DNA of 64,000 nucleotides from Eonycteris spelaea (GCA_003508835.1 PUFA01000289.1:682001-746000); one strand, 5' to 3'; positions 1-10,735 are shown, numbered from the stretch's first letter. Notes: generated from the letters alone by a model not told the origin. Program-made: numbers and translations.

Positions 1-96
1 TTTGTTAATCAAATAGAAAAGTGAGCGCAGAGTTAGATGCCTTTTCTTTCTATGACACTGAAAGATCACAAAGTTTACTCATTCGGAACCACTGGT
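1..96. other. Unassigned unique sequence at window edge
   Basis: Short AT-rich sequence before the first L1 fragment. I see no ORF, RNA gene or recognisable repeat in it. Confidence 0.4.
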
Positions 97-746
97 ATTT
101 TATTTTATTATTTTATTTTATATTTCATTTCACTTATTTTTTTTGTTATTGAGGTATAGTTGATATGATCACCACAATAAGTTTAGCCAATATTCATCAC
201 CATGCATAGTTATAGATCTTTGTTTTATAGTGAGAATTTTTAAGATCTACTCTCTCAGCAACTCTCAAATATGCAATACAGTATTATTGACTATAGTCAC
301 AATGCTATATGTTATATACTCAAGACTTATTTATTTTATAGGTGGAAGTTTGTACCTTTTGACCCCCTTCACCTATTTCACCCATTCCCCTGCCTCTGGC
401 AACTACCAGTCTATTCTCTGTATCTATGAGCTTGTTTTAATTTTAAATTCCACATATAAGTGGGACTATATGGCAATTGTATTTCTCTGATTTTTTTCAC
501 TTAGCATAATGCACTCTAAGTCCATCCATGTTGTTGTCAATGGCAAGATTCCATCCTTCTTTATGGATGAATAATATTCCAGTGTATACATGTTCCACAT
601 TCTCTTTACTCATTCATTTGTCAATAGATGCCAATCTTGGCTATTATAACTAATGCTGCAATGAACATGGGGTGCATGTACCTTTTGGAGTTAGTGTTTT
701 TATTTTCTTTGGATAAATACCTAGAGATAGAATTGCTGGATCATAC
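97..746 (-). mobile_element. L1 3' fragment, antisense
   Basis: The stretch opens with a TTTTA-rich tract, which is an A-rich tail read in reverse. It continues with the antisense of a laurasiatherian-type L1 3' UTR (TTGAGGTATAGTTGATAT near 150) and of the distal ORF2 flank (AATTGCTGGATCATA near 731). The 86-codon plus-strand ORF at 230-490 lies wholly inside it and is a chance frame. The element is 5'-truncated and too mutated to be active. L1 assignment is from memory of the family; the subfamily is not resolved. Confidence 0.8.
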
Positions 747-1252
747 AAGGAACCATTAATATTTTAAGTTCACGCCAGGGAAGATCATTATGGCCATGGT
801 AAGCTATTTTCTATCCAAACGGAATGATAAAAGACATTAATTAAAAACTGCATTTGAGATGTTATTTTGAAATATAAACTTTAATTATGGGAAATTTAAA
901 TAGGTTTCTTTTTTAACCACAAGGTTTCTCAGCATTTTAATTCTTGCAATGTGCAATGTGACTTTGCGAAATGGAGATAGTATAAGCAGCATCTCTGAAA
1001 CTTTTAACTCTGGAATAGTTTTACAAAGGACTAGTGCTCCTCAAGTGAAAGCACCATGAAAAATACATGACTGACTCTCTGAGAGAAGATATGATAGTGA
1101 ATCTGAGTCGACACAGACCCTCTGCATTTCTCTCATATTTATTCACTCACCAAGTTCTACTGATTTCTCTTTCATAATTTTGATTGTGTTTGTAAAACCA
1201 TTTGCATCCCCTTGCTACATCCTAATTCATGGATTGTTGAAAGTGTAGCTAG

Positions 1253-1585
1253 GTGACACTCCTCTTTAGCAACATGACTGTTGCAGCGAACTCTTTGAAT
1301 TTTTTCTTTTTCCCTCTGGGATCTTTAATTCTCACGAGGGTTCAAGTTCATTCTAGACTCTGGGATAAGGGAATCAACCTTTGCCATTTGCCTGTGATTG
1401 AGGGGTTCCTGGAATGTGGACTTGCTAAAACTCAGGAGGTCCATGGAAAATGGGGACGAGTTGGTTACTTACTCTGGGACCAATTTCAATGCAAGACCTT
1501 AGTTGGTTTTACTGCTAGCCCCCATGTGAATGCGCGTGCGCTTGAGACTTGGATTCAGAAATTGAATTCTTATTTGGCACTCTAA
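1253..1585 (+). other. Unrecognised 110-codon ORF, possibly from a retroelement
   Basis: This is one of the longest ORFs in the window. It starts with a hydrophobic Phe-rich stretch (about residues 14-24) and ends in a Trp-containing, apparently amphipathic tail (ETWIQKLNSYLAL). I do not recognise the protein. No splice signals, promoter or Kozak context support expression, and no A-rich tail marks it as a processed gene. The sequence is somewhat more GC-balanced than its neighbours. It may be a decayed LTR-element fragment or a chance ORF, and the chance explanation is favoured. Confidence 0.15.
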
Positions 1586-1640
1586 TTTCACTGATTCTAT
1601 TCCTTTAGGTATCCCTATTCCCTGGTCCTTTGCCATTCAT

Positions 1641-1895
1641 TTACTGTTTGGAAAGCCAATTCTTTATTTTCTTGAGTCTTGAGTCCTGACGCTGAATGAT
1701 AGACTCTAGAGTGGAATCTAGAAATCTTTTTGTCAGGTGCCTCAGAAAAATCTGTTTTTTTAATATCCGAATTCTTTTTTTTGTTAGGAAACCTCCATCA
1801 ATTGTCTGCCTCATTACAGAGGTTTTGCTAGCTCTCTTAAGATCCTGGTGACCTTGAGTCTGATCTTTCCAATTGCTGAGTCTTCTTGGGTGCAT
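1641..1895 (-). other. Unrecognised basic 84-codon ORF, antisense
   Basis: The predicted peptide is very rich in Lys, Arg and Gln (for example RLKKIKNWLSKQ at its C-terminus). It lies head-to-head with the 1253-1585 ORF on the other strand. I recognise no domain. The composition partly follows from A-rich minus-strand sequence, so this may be coincidental. It could be the edge of an old retroelement ORF, but nothing confirms that. Confidence 0.12.
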
Positions 1896-2354
1896 AATCA
1901 GAATTCAAGATATTAGGGCCAGATTTGCAGGTTAGCGAACTCTAACTTATTGCTCACTCAGCAATTTTCTTTTTGGGAAGCTCTAAAACATATCATGTTG
2001 GACTGAGAAATGGCAATAGAGACTCATTCAAATCATCTTATTGAGGGCTTTAAACAGACAGTTTTGGCTTCATTCAATAAAGAATAGGATCTATTTTGGT
2101 GAAGATTTTTAAAAAATGAAGTTATATTAAATGATCTAATTTTAGAAAATTAATTTTTGCATACTATATAGAACAGACTTAAAAGAACATTTTAATCATC
2201 TAAATATTACTAAAATGAGTAGGTTGAGAATTAAAGCTCTAAATTGTGAAGTCCACCCTAAAATCTATAAACAATTTTGGAATTTATCACTTTTGGAACT
2301 TATACCATCAAGAATTAATACCTAATAGAAGAAATTGTTTTAACCTATTCATAT

Positions 2355-3205
2355 TTGCCATTTTTTATTGCTGAATAGTATTCTATTCTATGCTTATACT
2401 AGAATTTACTTATCTATTCTCTTGTTGATACACTTTGAGTTGTTTCCAGTTTTTACCAATTATAAATAAAGCTGGCATAAACATTTATGTACAACTTTTT
2501 TTTTTTTTATGGACATATGTTTCTGTTCTCTTGGGTGACTATGAATAGAATTGTTGAGTCATCCTGTGGGTGTATGTTTATCATTAAAAAAACTGCCAAA
2601 CCATTTCCCGAGTAGTTCTACTATTTTATACTCCCACCAGTAATGTAGGAGAGTTCTGGTTGCTCCATATCTTACCCAATATTTATTGTCGTTAGTCTTT
2701 TTAATTTTAGCCACTTTTGTAGGTGTAAAATGACATTTATTACCATTTTAATTTGCATTTCTCTGATGACCAATGATGTTGAATACTTTTTTAAATTCTT
2801 ATTGACCATTTATGAATCTTTCTTTGTTAAGTGCCTGCTCAAAACTTTTGCCCATTAAACAAAATGATTTGTTTTTATATGAGTTGTAGGATATTTTTAG
2901 TTCATGTATATCAAAAGCATTTTCAGGTATGTTCAATAAGTATTTTCTGCAAGTCTTGATGGATTTGGAAAGTGGAAGCTTTTAATTTTGATTGCCTATT
3001 TTTTCTATTATGACTACTTTCTGTGCCTTAAGAAATCTTTGCCTACTCCAAGATCAGAAAGCTATATACATTTATTCTGATAGTTTTATAGATTTTAGCT
3101 TTTATGTTTTAGTATGTAATTTATCTTGGATTAATTATTATGTTTGCCATGTGAAGTAAGAGTTGAAGTTCATGTTTTCATCATTGATATCCAGTTATTG
3201 GGAAT
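2355..3205 (-). mobile_element. L1M-type fragment, antisense (ORF2 end and 3' UTR)
   Basis: About 850 bp match the antisense of an old mammalian L1: AATAAAGCTGGCATAAACAT near 2466, CTGCCAAACCATTTCCCGAG near 2593, and ATTTGCATTTCTCTGATGAC near 2751. It is heavily diverged with small indels and has no intact ORF. The order of these landmarks fixes the minus orientation. No target-site duplication could be found by eye. Confidence 0.85.
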
Positions 3206-4230
3206 TGACTTTTGATACCCAAACTTAGAATACAATAATCGAAAAGCCTGAATGTCATTTACATTGTAATAAAGTTGTTTGGCTAATCCATACGTATTTT
3301 TGCTTGAGACATAGCCATATTTATAGGTAGGCCAATTATCAAGAGTAAAAGTTAATAATCAACTGATTCTTGTTGATTATTGGAGTGAAGTGACATCCAA
3401 AAATTTGTCCAGTGGACTAAAAAGACGACAGAAAACTCATGCCAGGGGTTCCACCCCCTAGATTCCCTCCTGAATAAAATGATAGCAGTAACCACCACCA
3501 CCACAAAACCTGATGTGGTCTTATACAGTATTATGTGTTTCAATGTCTACAATCACTGCTCTGTTTATAACTGTGGCATGTTATATCTTTTCTGTTAACA
3601 TGTGCAATGAGCTCCTTATTCGTGTAAGTATGTTAGTTCCAAAACAATGTAGGATAGTATAACACTCAGCACTACTTGGTTCGTTTGATACAGAAACCGT
3701 ATCAAAGTTATTTAAGCAAAAAAAGGAATTTAGTCAGAGTAGGCAACTTGAGAAGTTCAAGGGCTGAGGCTGGTTAAGCCAAACATGTATTGAAAACTTT
3801 CCTTATGTAAGAAAATATTTTTAAAAGGTTAAACATTTTTTGTAATCTTTTTTTAGTAGTGGAAGTAGTCAACTGCTCTCATTCTAAAAAACTGTTGTTT
3901 GTGGATGTTAAAAATGTATGGAGACTTAGAAGTACACTGTAACAGTCAAATTACTTAAATTGAGATATTTGCCCCAAATAGTAATAATGCAATTTGCATC
4001 AGTTTTCCAGAGAATTATCTGAAATTAAAAAAAAGAGCACTGATTTGTTAATTCAAATTATCTATATTTTCTTTCCATATTCAAATTGCAGTCTAAGAAT
4101 TACTTTGTTGAGTTTGATTTAGTGGATTATTTAGAATTTTTATTAAAAACAAGGGAAACAGAGAAGAGGAATAATGTTCTGCAAATGACCCCTGGAGTCC
4201 AGGCAGGACTCAAATGCTCACATCCCTTCT
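3206..4230. other. Unassigned AT-rich stretch
   Basis: No gene is supported. The segment around 3685-3785 (TTAAGCAAAAAAAGGAATTT) weakly resembles an ancient interspersed repeat that also appears at 58793-59165. The 63-codon minus-strand ORF at 3352-3543 contains a low-complexity Val run and looks like chance. Confidence 0.4.
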
Positions 4231-4327
4231 GAGGTTATTACCATCCTTGTTTTGCTTTGACATTTAGAGATACTCTATGCCTCTCTTTGTGTTCGCAAAA
4301 AACTGAGCTGGTTGAAAAGCAGAGATT

Positions 4328-4520
4328 GACCGTATTTCCGATGGTGTTTCGGTCCGCGGGCATTAGTTCCTCGCCCCGGCTGTGTACAGGGCCACGCTGC
4401 AAGGAGCGGATCGTTTCTCTGTTTTGTGCAGACCGGCTGCCTGATGTCGTAGTTGCTGATAGTGGCTGCCCGCAAACCCCGCTCCTTTCCATTTTGTCTG
4501 CTCCTCATTTCACCGGAAAA
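4328..4520. promoter_or_regulatory. Small CpG-rich patch (candidate promoter core or first exon)
   Basis: This is the only non-repeat CpG cluster in the window, with roughly a dozen CpGs in under 200 bp against a CpG-poor background. It lies about 100 bp from a CRE and an X-box. Three overlapping ORFs of 82-95 codons on both strands fall here, as expected from GC-rich sequence with few stop codons; none looks like a known protein. If transcription runs leftward, this patch would be the first exon; if rightward, it would be upstream promoter. Confidence 0.5.
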
Positions 4521-4599
4521 CACAGTAGCTGTAGCTGCACATAGACTTTTTCCTCTTTCCCTTTCCCCCTCTTACCCCTCCCTAGACCTCTCTGGGCTT

Positions 4600-4607
4600 T
4601 GACGTCA
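4600..4607. promoter_or_regulatory. Full-site CRE (TGACGTCA)
   Basis: A perfect palindromic cAMP response element, the binding site of CREB/ATF factors. It lies 80 bp from a CpG-rich patch and 15 bp from an X-box. Full CREs in promoters typically sit within a few hundred bases of the start site. The motif match is exact; function is inferred. Confidence 0.6.
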
Positions 4608-4611
4608 CGTG
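4606..4611. promoter_or_regulatory. E-box CACGTG overlapping the CRE
   Basis: A canonical bHLH-Zip (USF/MYC/MAX) hexamer sharing two bases with the CRE, so CREB and USF-type factors might compete or cooperate. Exact match; function inferred. Confidence 0.4.
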
Positions 4612-4622
4612 TGCTCCTTTCA

Positions 4623-4636
4623 GTTGCCATAGCAAC
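4623..4636. promoter_or_regulatory. RFX X-box (GTTGCCATAGCAAC)
   Basis: The 14-bp site fits the RFX consensus GTNRCC-N(0-3)-RGYAAC with both half-sites intact and a 2-bp spacer. X-boxes near promoters are typical of ciliary genes and of some neuronal genes bound by RFX1-4/RFX7. Together with the CRE and CpG patch it makes this the strongest regulatory site in the window. Its symmetry gives no direction of transcription. Confidence 0.6.
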
Positions 4637-4639
4637 CCC

Positions 4640-5330
4640 ATTCCCCAAGCCCTCTGCCCGTCTCCTCTGGTAGGTTCCACAATGGTACAGGCAGCATCAC
4701 GCTGCACAATGGTTTCCAGGCAGTGAAAGAGGGTGATTCAGCAAGCCACTCTTCTTCTTTTTAAAAACCTTCCCTTCTCTTTTTATTTTTATGGGGGTGG
4801 GTGGTGCTCATTATATGCTTATTATCTTTTTCTTTTCTTTTTTCATTTTTACAATTTTCCTTTTTTCTTCTTACCCCTCAATTCCTAGGGGCTTGCGTGA
4901 CTTTAAGATTGGGTTTTCTTGGAATTCACCTGTCTATCATTAATTTTACACAATTTTCCCACCTCCAAAGAATCTGTTCCTTATTACGGTTTGGAATGTG
5001 GTTAATGAAAAACAAGTAGGGAGAATTTCTGGGGCAAACACTGCTGGATCAGGATCGTAGTTCTCACGCACGGAATGGTAGGTGGCTCTTTGCTCATTCT
5101 GGGTTCTAACCTGTTTTTGGAGGGTGTGGTGATGTCTATTAATTGCTCCTGCTGGGGTGGGAGAAGGAGCATGGGAGAGGGGGGTAAGATGGGGTGGAAA
5201 GCAGGTTAATGAAGTGAACTACCTCTGAGGCAAGAAACCACTGGCTTTTCCTCTGAGAAGCATCTCTCCCCAGACTTGGGCGTGTTGGAACCTTTCTGTT
5301 CGGAGTGAGGGTTGGCAAAGGGTGGGAGGG
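4640..5330. other. Promoter-flanking unique sequence, possible 5' UTR exon
   Basis: Moderately GC-rich sequence downstream of the X-box. A donor-like site (GGAATG followed by GTAGGT) sits near 5075, so a noncoding first exon running from about 4640 is possible on the plus strand. A tiny 14-codon ORF starts at 4682. Polypyrimidine and GGGGTGGG runs follow. None of this proves an exon. Confidence 0.25.
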
Positions 5331-5385
5331 AGCTTTTTTTTTTTTTATTGTGACCAGGGATTTTTAGACCAATGCAGAGCTACAG

Positions 5386-5450
5386 AAAGGAAGAGAAAAA
5401 AGGAGAGAGACAGAGAGAGAGAGGGAGAGAGAGAGAGCGAGCGAGCGAGC
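5386..5450. repeat. (GA)n purine tract with a GCGA run
   Basis: An imperfect GA/GGA microsatellite of about 65 bp ending in GCGAGCGAGCGAGC, which adds a few CpGs. GA tracts of this kind are common near mammalian promoters. Confidence 0.85.
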
Positions 5451-5804
5451 AGCTGTGCTTGTTAGAAGTGCTGACCTCAGTCCCATATCTCAGAAATGCT
5501 GTGGGTTCTATAAAACATTAAAAAATTATGTCTCTAAGTATGCATTTATATTTACTTCCTGAGAAGTGTAACTTAAATGAATATTTTGGGACATATTTAC
5601 GTATTTTAGTAGGGAATGGTATTTATATATTTTAGTTGCAAAACTAATGACATTACTCTTGCAGAGACACTCTAGGCTAAATTTGGCCTGGGGAGAGGAA
5701 CACAGAACAGGGGTCAGATTAGAAATAAGAAGAAACATTGGCACTGCAGTCATATAGGTAAAGGGTCCCTTTAAGAAAGTGATCTCCTAGTCGCAGCAGG
5801 CAGC

Positions 5805-5806
<2 letters not shown>

Positions 5807-5842
<36 letters not shown>
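5807..5842. repeat. 36-bp poly(T) run
   Basis: An uninterrupted run of T. It could be the tail of a retroposed element in minus orientation, but no SINE or L1 body follows. The remaining options are a tail-only insertion or an expanded homopolymer. Confidence 0.8.
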
Positions 5843-5845
<3 letters not shown>

Positions 5846-5907
5846 GCGTGGTTCCCAGGTATTCTGTGCTGGGATACTGTGTCCCCTTGAAATGTCAGAG
5901 CTCTTTT

Positions 5908-5919
5908 GGGGGGGGGGGG
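5908..5919. repeat. 12-bp poly(G) run
   Basis: Twelve uninterrupted G on the plus strand, about 65 bp beyond the poly(T) run. It is a length-unstable tract and liable to assembly or sequencing length error. Confidence 0.8.
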
Positions 5920-8640
5920 AAGAAGATATTATATCAGAAATGAACATGGTAATATGTTTATCCGAATTTATGTATTTGTGCCTTCAGCAAATAAATGCGA
6001 TTTACTGGAAAATCTTCAAGTAAATCAAGGTTAGAGATAGTTCAAGAAAATTATATATACACATATATATTTCTTTTTCCCCCTCTACATTTAAATCTAG
6101 AATTAAATCTCTGTTTTCACCCTTTTAAAGACATAACTTCCCAGGGTTCTGCAGTTTAGCCATAGAAGAATGGCTTATCCCAAGGCAGTCGGCTCTGAAG
6201 CAGTCACCAGATTGTTTACATGGGCTGTCTTTGCTGCAGAGCCCAACAGTGTCTGCACAGCAGCCCTGCTTACTGCTGGTGTGTTGATGATAACTTTTAT
6301 GAACGAACCGGAAAGAGGCAGGCTAAGTCATATGGGACAGGCCACAGATCAGATAGAAGGAAAATAGATACAGTGCACCAGGCATTGCTAGCCCAAGGTC
6401 CAACTTCTCCCTCTATCCTTAGACTGCTAGTTTTTGGACCCTGGAAGATCTCATAGAATGCCAATCCATGTATTAAAAATCATTGCAGGAATGAACATTT
6501 CTGCCTGAAAGGCTTCTGTAAATTTTCTGCCTTAAGTGAGCATATGCGTTGTAAATGTAGATAGAGATGCTCATGAATGAGCTCACAGCTTCTGACTCCA
6601 CTTTGGAACCATTTGATTTTAGGGGTTGGGCAGTTTGCATGTAGCAGTTTTGCTGCCTCTGGTATGTATTCTCTTCTCTACCTTGATCTCACTCTCGTAA
6701 TTGACAGAAAGTACTGGATAAGCTTATTTTATCACATAGAGCAAATTGGATTCTCTCTCCCCCACAATGGAACTAGAAAATCAGATGACAAAGGTGGTAT
6801 GACCTTAAATATTACAGAGTCTTTATGTTTCCTCATTTACACATCAGTCCTTCCTGTTGTTGCAAAGTATCTTTAATTTGATGGGCTCCTGGTGTTACAA
6901 AATCTTTGCAGTTTTGATAAAAAGCTTCTTGACGATGAGGCAGTAAGAAATTATATGTGGAGTGGAAAAATCAGCCGCCTCCAGCTTCCTGCTTGCTTGC
7001 TTGCCCCAGAACAGCATCTGGTGTTGGGAGGAGTGCATTTGCCGTTCTGGAAGGGGATGTTTATGAACAGATCCCAGAGGGCCCGAGTGTGTTTTGCTGT
7101 CATTGTCTGGTATGTCTGCAGCTCTTAGTATTTAATAGTTTCTTAGTATGTGGTCAATATTTTTCAAGATTGGAATAAACTGAGAAGTGATTGTGGATGC
7201 AATAAAATATATGTATATTTTTAAAAGTACAGCAACATTTATAGGATTTCCCTTGTTAGAATACCCTATAGGGATATCATTAGCAAAAGAAATCTGCCTA
7301 ACCTAAGAAATGTGGAAAAGCCTCCCATGTTTAAGGTAAAACCTTGTATATTTAAAGGTTTTTTTTTTTTTAAGTTTTATTGTGGCTTTATATTAATGAC
7401 TGTTACTTTGGATGTACTCTTAGTGACAAAGTCTCTTAATACTGATGATAAAAGATAAAGACAAATTGGAGGTTTTCTTGTTTGTTAATGGGGCAGGTGC
7501 TCACCTTGCCTGCTCTAGTTCTGGCTTTAGGTCACATTTGTAGCTAGAAGACTTTGTATGGAATCAGTGTGTTAGAATCAAATGATTGTTTAGTTGCTTG
7601 TGAGAATAATGGACTCAACGCAAGAGAGACTTCCTCAATTAGAATAGGAAGTAAGCAAATTGACATTTTAAATTCTTTCTCCTTGCCCTTACTTTCTCTC
7701 CTAGTCTTCTTTAAGCTTTGGGTTGGACGCTGCAACACTTATGCAAAAAGAGGCACAGAGTGTCAAGAATGACAGGAAAGGAGTACAGAGCTGTATTTGC
7801 TGCAGTCTAAGTGCTTCCTTCCTACCACACATGAATCTTTTATACCTTTTCTGAGGACCAAGGACTTGCGGAAAAAGTTGGGCCTGTACATGACTGGGAG
7901 AGATGCTTATTGGTAAAGAAGAACAGAATCCATTTCTTTCTTGAGCATATTAGATATATTTATTGCATTACATAAATCTGAGATGAGATACCACTGCTGA
8001 TTCAGATAAAAGATCATGCTGCATATTGATTGTTTGAAAGAGAAAATGTAATTTAGAATTGGAGCTTAGATTTTCAGAAATTTCCCTATCTGTGCATATT
8101 TCCATAGAAGAGTTGTAAGGTTTGACTAGGGATTTAGCTTGACTACATTTTATCCTTATGAGAAAATAAAGGCAAAGAGGGGAAAGTGAAAAACATGCTG
8201 TACGTTTTAGGTAATGTCCTCCCCCCTTACCTTACTGTGAATCGTGGTAGAAAGTCTAAATGGAGACTTCAGGTGTTACTGAAAATTCTTAAACAGAGAT
8301 ATTTTTGGTTTGAAAAGTGGACCACAAATTTATATCTATTTTTGGCAAAGTATTTTCTAGTTGAATTGATGGTTTGGATTTCTAACAAGCTACCTATCCC
8401 CTTTCTTACTGTTCTTATCCCTGGTGACTATGAGATGTAAAACCCACAGGCTTATAAAACGAATGCTCCTAGGAATGGAAATTAGAGTTTTGAATGGAAA
8501 AAGAAATGACTGAAAGTTTCGTTAGAAGCATTCCTAATCCACAGTTGCTCTGAAACCTGTGTGATGTGCAGGTGTAAAATGAAGTTTCCCGGAAGGGCAG
8601 TCGGGCATTTGCAGAGTGGCCTGCACAGTGACACACAGAA
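5920..8640. other. Unique sequence, possible conserved regulatory DNA
   Basis: About 2.7 kb with almost no recognisable repeat. Subregions 6140-6440, 6577-6860 and 6930-7130 are more GC-balanced than the surroundings and produce the 65-99 codon ORFs seen here. Those ORFs overlap in different frames and look like no known protein. Low repeat density next to a candidate promoter is typical of conserved noncoding sequence, but conservation cannot be measured from one sequence. Confidence 0.3.
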
Positions 8641-8650
8641 TTTTTGCTAC

Positions 8651-8652
<2 letters not shown>

Positions 8653-8681
<29 letters not shown>
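8653..8681. repeat. (GT)n microsatellite
   Basis: About 14 uninterrupted TG dinucleotides. Confidence 0.9.
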
Positions 8682-8683
<2 letters not shown>

Positions 8684-8959
8684 GAAAGCAGGAAATAATA
8701 AATAAAACAAGGGCAAAACACAGTAGAGACTTAAAAGTACTAAAAATTCATCTTAGTGACTTGTCTCCATAGAAGTAAAACTGCTTCCCGGGTTTAACCT
8801 GCCTCGGTGGTCCTTGTGTTTCTTGAAAATGAGTTTCTTAAAGTAATTGTCCCCCTTTCAAACATTGAAAGTTGGATATGAAAATACTGATAATGAAAGA
8901 AAGCTTTTAAGTTCGTTAATTTGGCACTCTTTGTTCAGTGTCTATATTTCCTCTGTCAT

Positions 8960-9092
8960 AGCACATCATACAATATGATAATGCCTATTCCTGTGTTTCC
9001 TGCATTCTCTACTAAATGATAATCTCCATCAAGGACTGATTGTATCTGTTTGGCACATAGTAGGGACACAATAAATATTCCTTGAATGAATG
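8960..9092 (+). mobile_element. L2 3' end
   Basis: Ends in the diagnostic L2 terminus: GGCACATAGTAGGGACACAA, then AATAAATATTCCTTGAATGAATG. Ancient 3' fragment without coding capacity. Confidence 0.8.
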
Positions 9093-9217
9093 TCTTTGTA
9101 CAGTTTCGCTAAGTGCTATGGGTGGCAGAGTTTGGGAAATGGTAACACGTTTCTGTCGTTTGGGAGTTTATAGTAATTTAGGAAAATGAGGTTAAATAAC
9201 AAAGATGGTATATATAT

Positions 9218-9316
9218 CAGGTGTCCTCAACCTCCAGGCTGCAGACTGGTAAGGTCTGTGTCCTGTTAGGAACCGAGCTGCACAGCAGGAGGTATGCGGC
9301 CAGTTGGGAACCGCTA
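9218..9316 (+). mobile_element. Short hAT-Charlie element (MER1-like)
   Basis: Begins CAGGTGTCCTCAACC and carries TGTTAGGAACCGAGCTGCAC and ACAGCAGGAGG, matching the start of the MER1/Charlie3 hAT family as I remember it. It ends with an inverted terminal GGGAACCGCT. At about 100 bp it is an internally deleted derivative. It sits in a TATATAT tract that hides the 8-bp target duplication. Confidence 0.65.
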
Positions 9317-10195
9317 GTATATATGATTCAAAGCTTATATTAATGATTTGACAATAAATGCAATAGGAATTCAGAAGAGAAAGAATTCACCTTCTCTAAA
9401 ATGGTGGTAGTGACTCTGGGGCCATATGGGGATGGCCTGAGGGCAGAAGGGCGTGGGGGGCGGGGAGCAGCAATTATAAGCACCTGGCCAGGAAGGGAAC
9501 TCTTATTTGGGGCAGAGAGGAGGTTTGTTTTGGGAATGGTGACCATACTTTCCAAACTAGAAATGAAAACTTATGGTTCGATAATGGGTACAACATTGGA
9601 AACTGGCACAGTCCTGCAGAATCTGGTCCAATATAATGTTGAAAAGTAACAGTAACAGATTGACATTACAAACCTTTTGTAACTAGATCAGATTATGGAA
9701 AACATACTTATGGGTCTGTTTTCTTCTTCAAACCAACTTTTAGTTTTATTTCATATACTTAAATGGTTTTCAAACTTCTCCTCCCCATTTTTTTTCTGTA
9801 ACTATGTAACACATTGTTCCAGTGAAATCTGTTATGAAAGGCAGAATATGCAAATATATAACAGTGGAACTATCTCAGTTGAAGCTGAGTAGAGTACCTT
9901 CTATACAAAACCAAATCCATATCACAAAACCAAATATCATATCACCCCATGTAACAATTACTAAATGAGGGCTCATGTTCAGATTTCAAAATATCCAGCT
10001 ACACTAGTGTTGGTAAAACCAAAGTTCTTGTGCTTGTGATTTATGGAGTGGACTACCTCGAGATATTTTATTTTTCTCCCCAGCATCGCCCATCACCAAT
10101 TGTCTTTGTCAGTCTTTTGGGTTTCTCAGTGCAGGTGAAATTCCCATTTAAATGTTAAAAAATCAAACTTGTCTGTGTTTTTGCTTTGATTTTAG
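9317..10195. other. Unassigned stretch upstream of the exon-like segment
   Basis: Contains two modest ORFs (9401-9649 plus, 9340-9555 minus) across a GC-rich patch at 9400-9500, and otherwise AT-rich sequence. No domain is recognised. A pyrimidine tract ending in TTTTAG at 10191-10195 serves as the possible acceptor of the next feature. Confidence 0.35.
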
Positions 10196-10310
10196 GCTAA
10201 CATGAGAAACACCAATGGCAGCATCCTTTCAGATCTTTGTTATGGCAACTCATGCAAGAAGCTGTTGAATTAGACCCATTTCCTATAGATGAGAAATCAT
10301 ACAAGCAGTG
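10196..10310 (+). other. Candidate 115-nt exon (possibly first coding exon)
   Basis: A pyrimidine-rich tract (GTGTTTTTGCTTTGATTTTAG) precedes, and an excellent donor, CAGTG followed by GTGAGT, ends the segment. One frame is open for 36 codons from 10201 and continues into the donor in phase 2. An in-frame ATG at 10252 would give MQEAVELDPFPIDEKSYKQ as N-terminus, an acidic, globular-looking peptide; its Kozak context is weak (C at -3). An in-frame TAA at 10198-10200 fits this being 5' UTR plus start codon. I could not identify the gene, nor find the next exon. Length and composition also allow chance. Confidence 0.35.
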
Positions 10311-10735
10311 GTGAGTTGCAAATCTGAAAATGTTCCTTATTAGAAAACAAGTGATCTATATAACAAATTTAAATATTGCATGTGATTTAATTAGTGTATG
10401 GATCTGAAGAAATAGTGCTCCAAATAAGGTCAACTGAAGAATGAAAATCAATAGGACAGAATATTTAACTGACAGTGTGGTACTATTAATACCACATATA
10501 GCAACATGAGGTCTTGAGGTGCATGGGCTCATTGTATAACGCCATGATGCTACCACCTTGGATAATGCCAGCCTATGTAAGATGGCTTCAATGAACAATG
10601 TCATGGGGATGAGTAACAGTTGTTAACAGTATTTTTCAGTGGTTTTTATTATTTGCAGCATAATTCTATATTTAACTATTCATTCTCTCTAGTAGAAGAA
10701 TTGTTTCTGAGCTAAATTATAATACTCAATTCCTT
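10311..10735. other. Unassigned stretch
   Basis: The 82-codon minus-strand ORF at 10356-10604 has no recognisable domain and no supporting signals. Nothing else is seen. Confidence 0.35.

Larger units (their letters stand above)
747..2354. other. Unassigned stretch with two unexplained ORFs
   Basis: AT-rich, mostly unique sequence between two antisense L1 fragments. It contains a 110-codon plus-strand ORF (1253-1585) and an 84-codon minus-strand ORF (1641-1895), listed separately. I recognise no repeat in the remainder. Confidence 0.4.

Noticed and set aside
4238..4544. Three overlapping ORFs of 82-95 codons in the CpG-rich patch as protein-coding genes
   Set aside because: They lie in different frames and on both strands over the same GC-rich sequence, encode no recognisable domain, and have no Kozak or splice support.
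5807..5842. Poly(T) run as the tail of a SINE or processed pseudogene on the minus strand
   Set aside because: No retroposon or mRNA-like body follows the tract on the right and no target duplication is visible.
10086..10136. A 51-nt exon between CTCCCCAG and a GTGCAG/GTGAAA donor
   Set aside because: The following intron before the 10196 segment would be only about 60 nt, and the donor is weak; a pyrimidine-rich region produces such pairs by chance.
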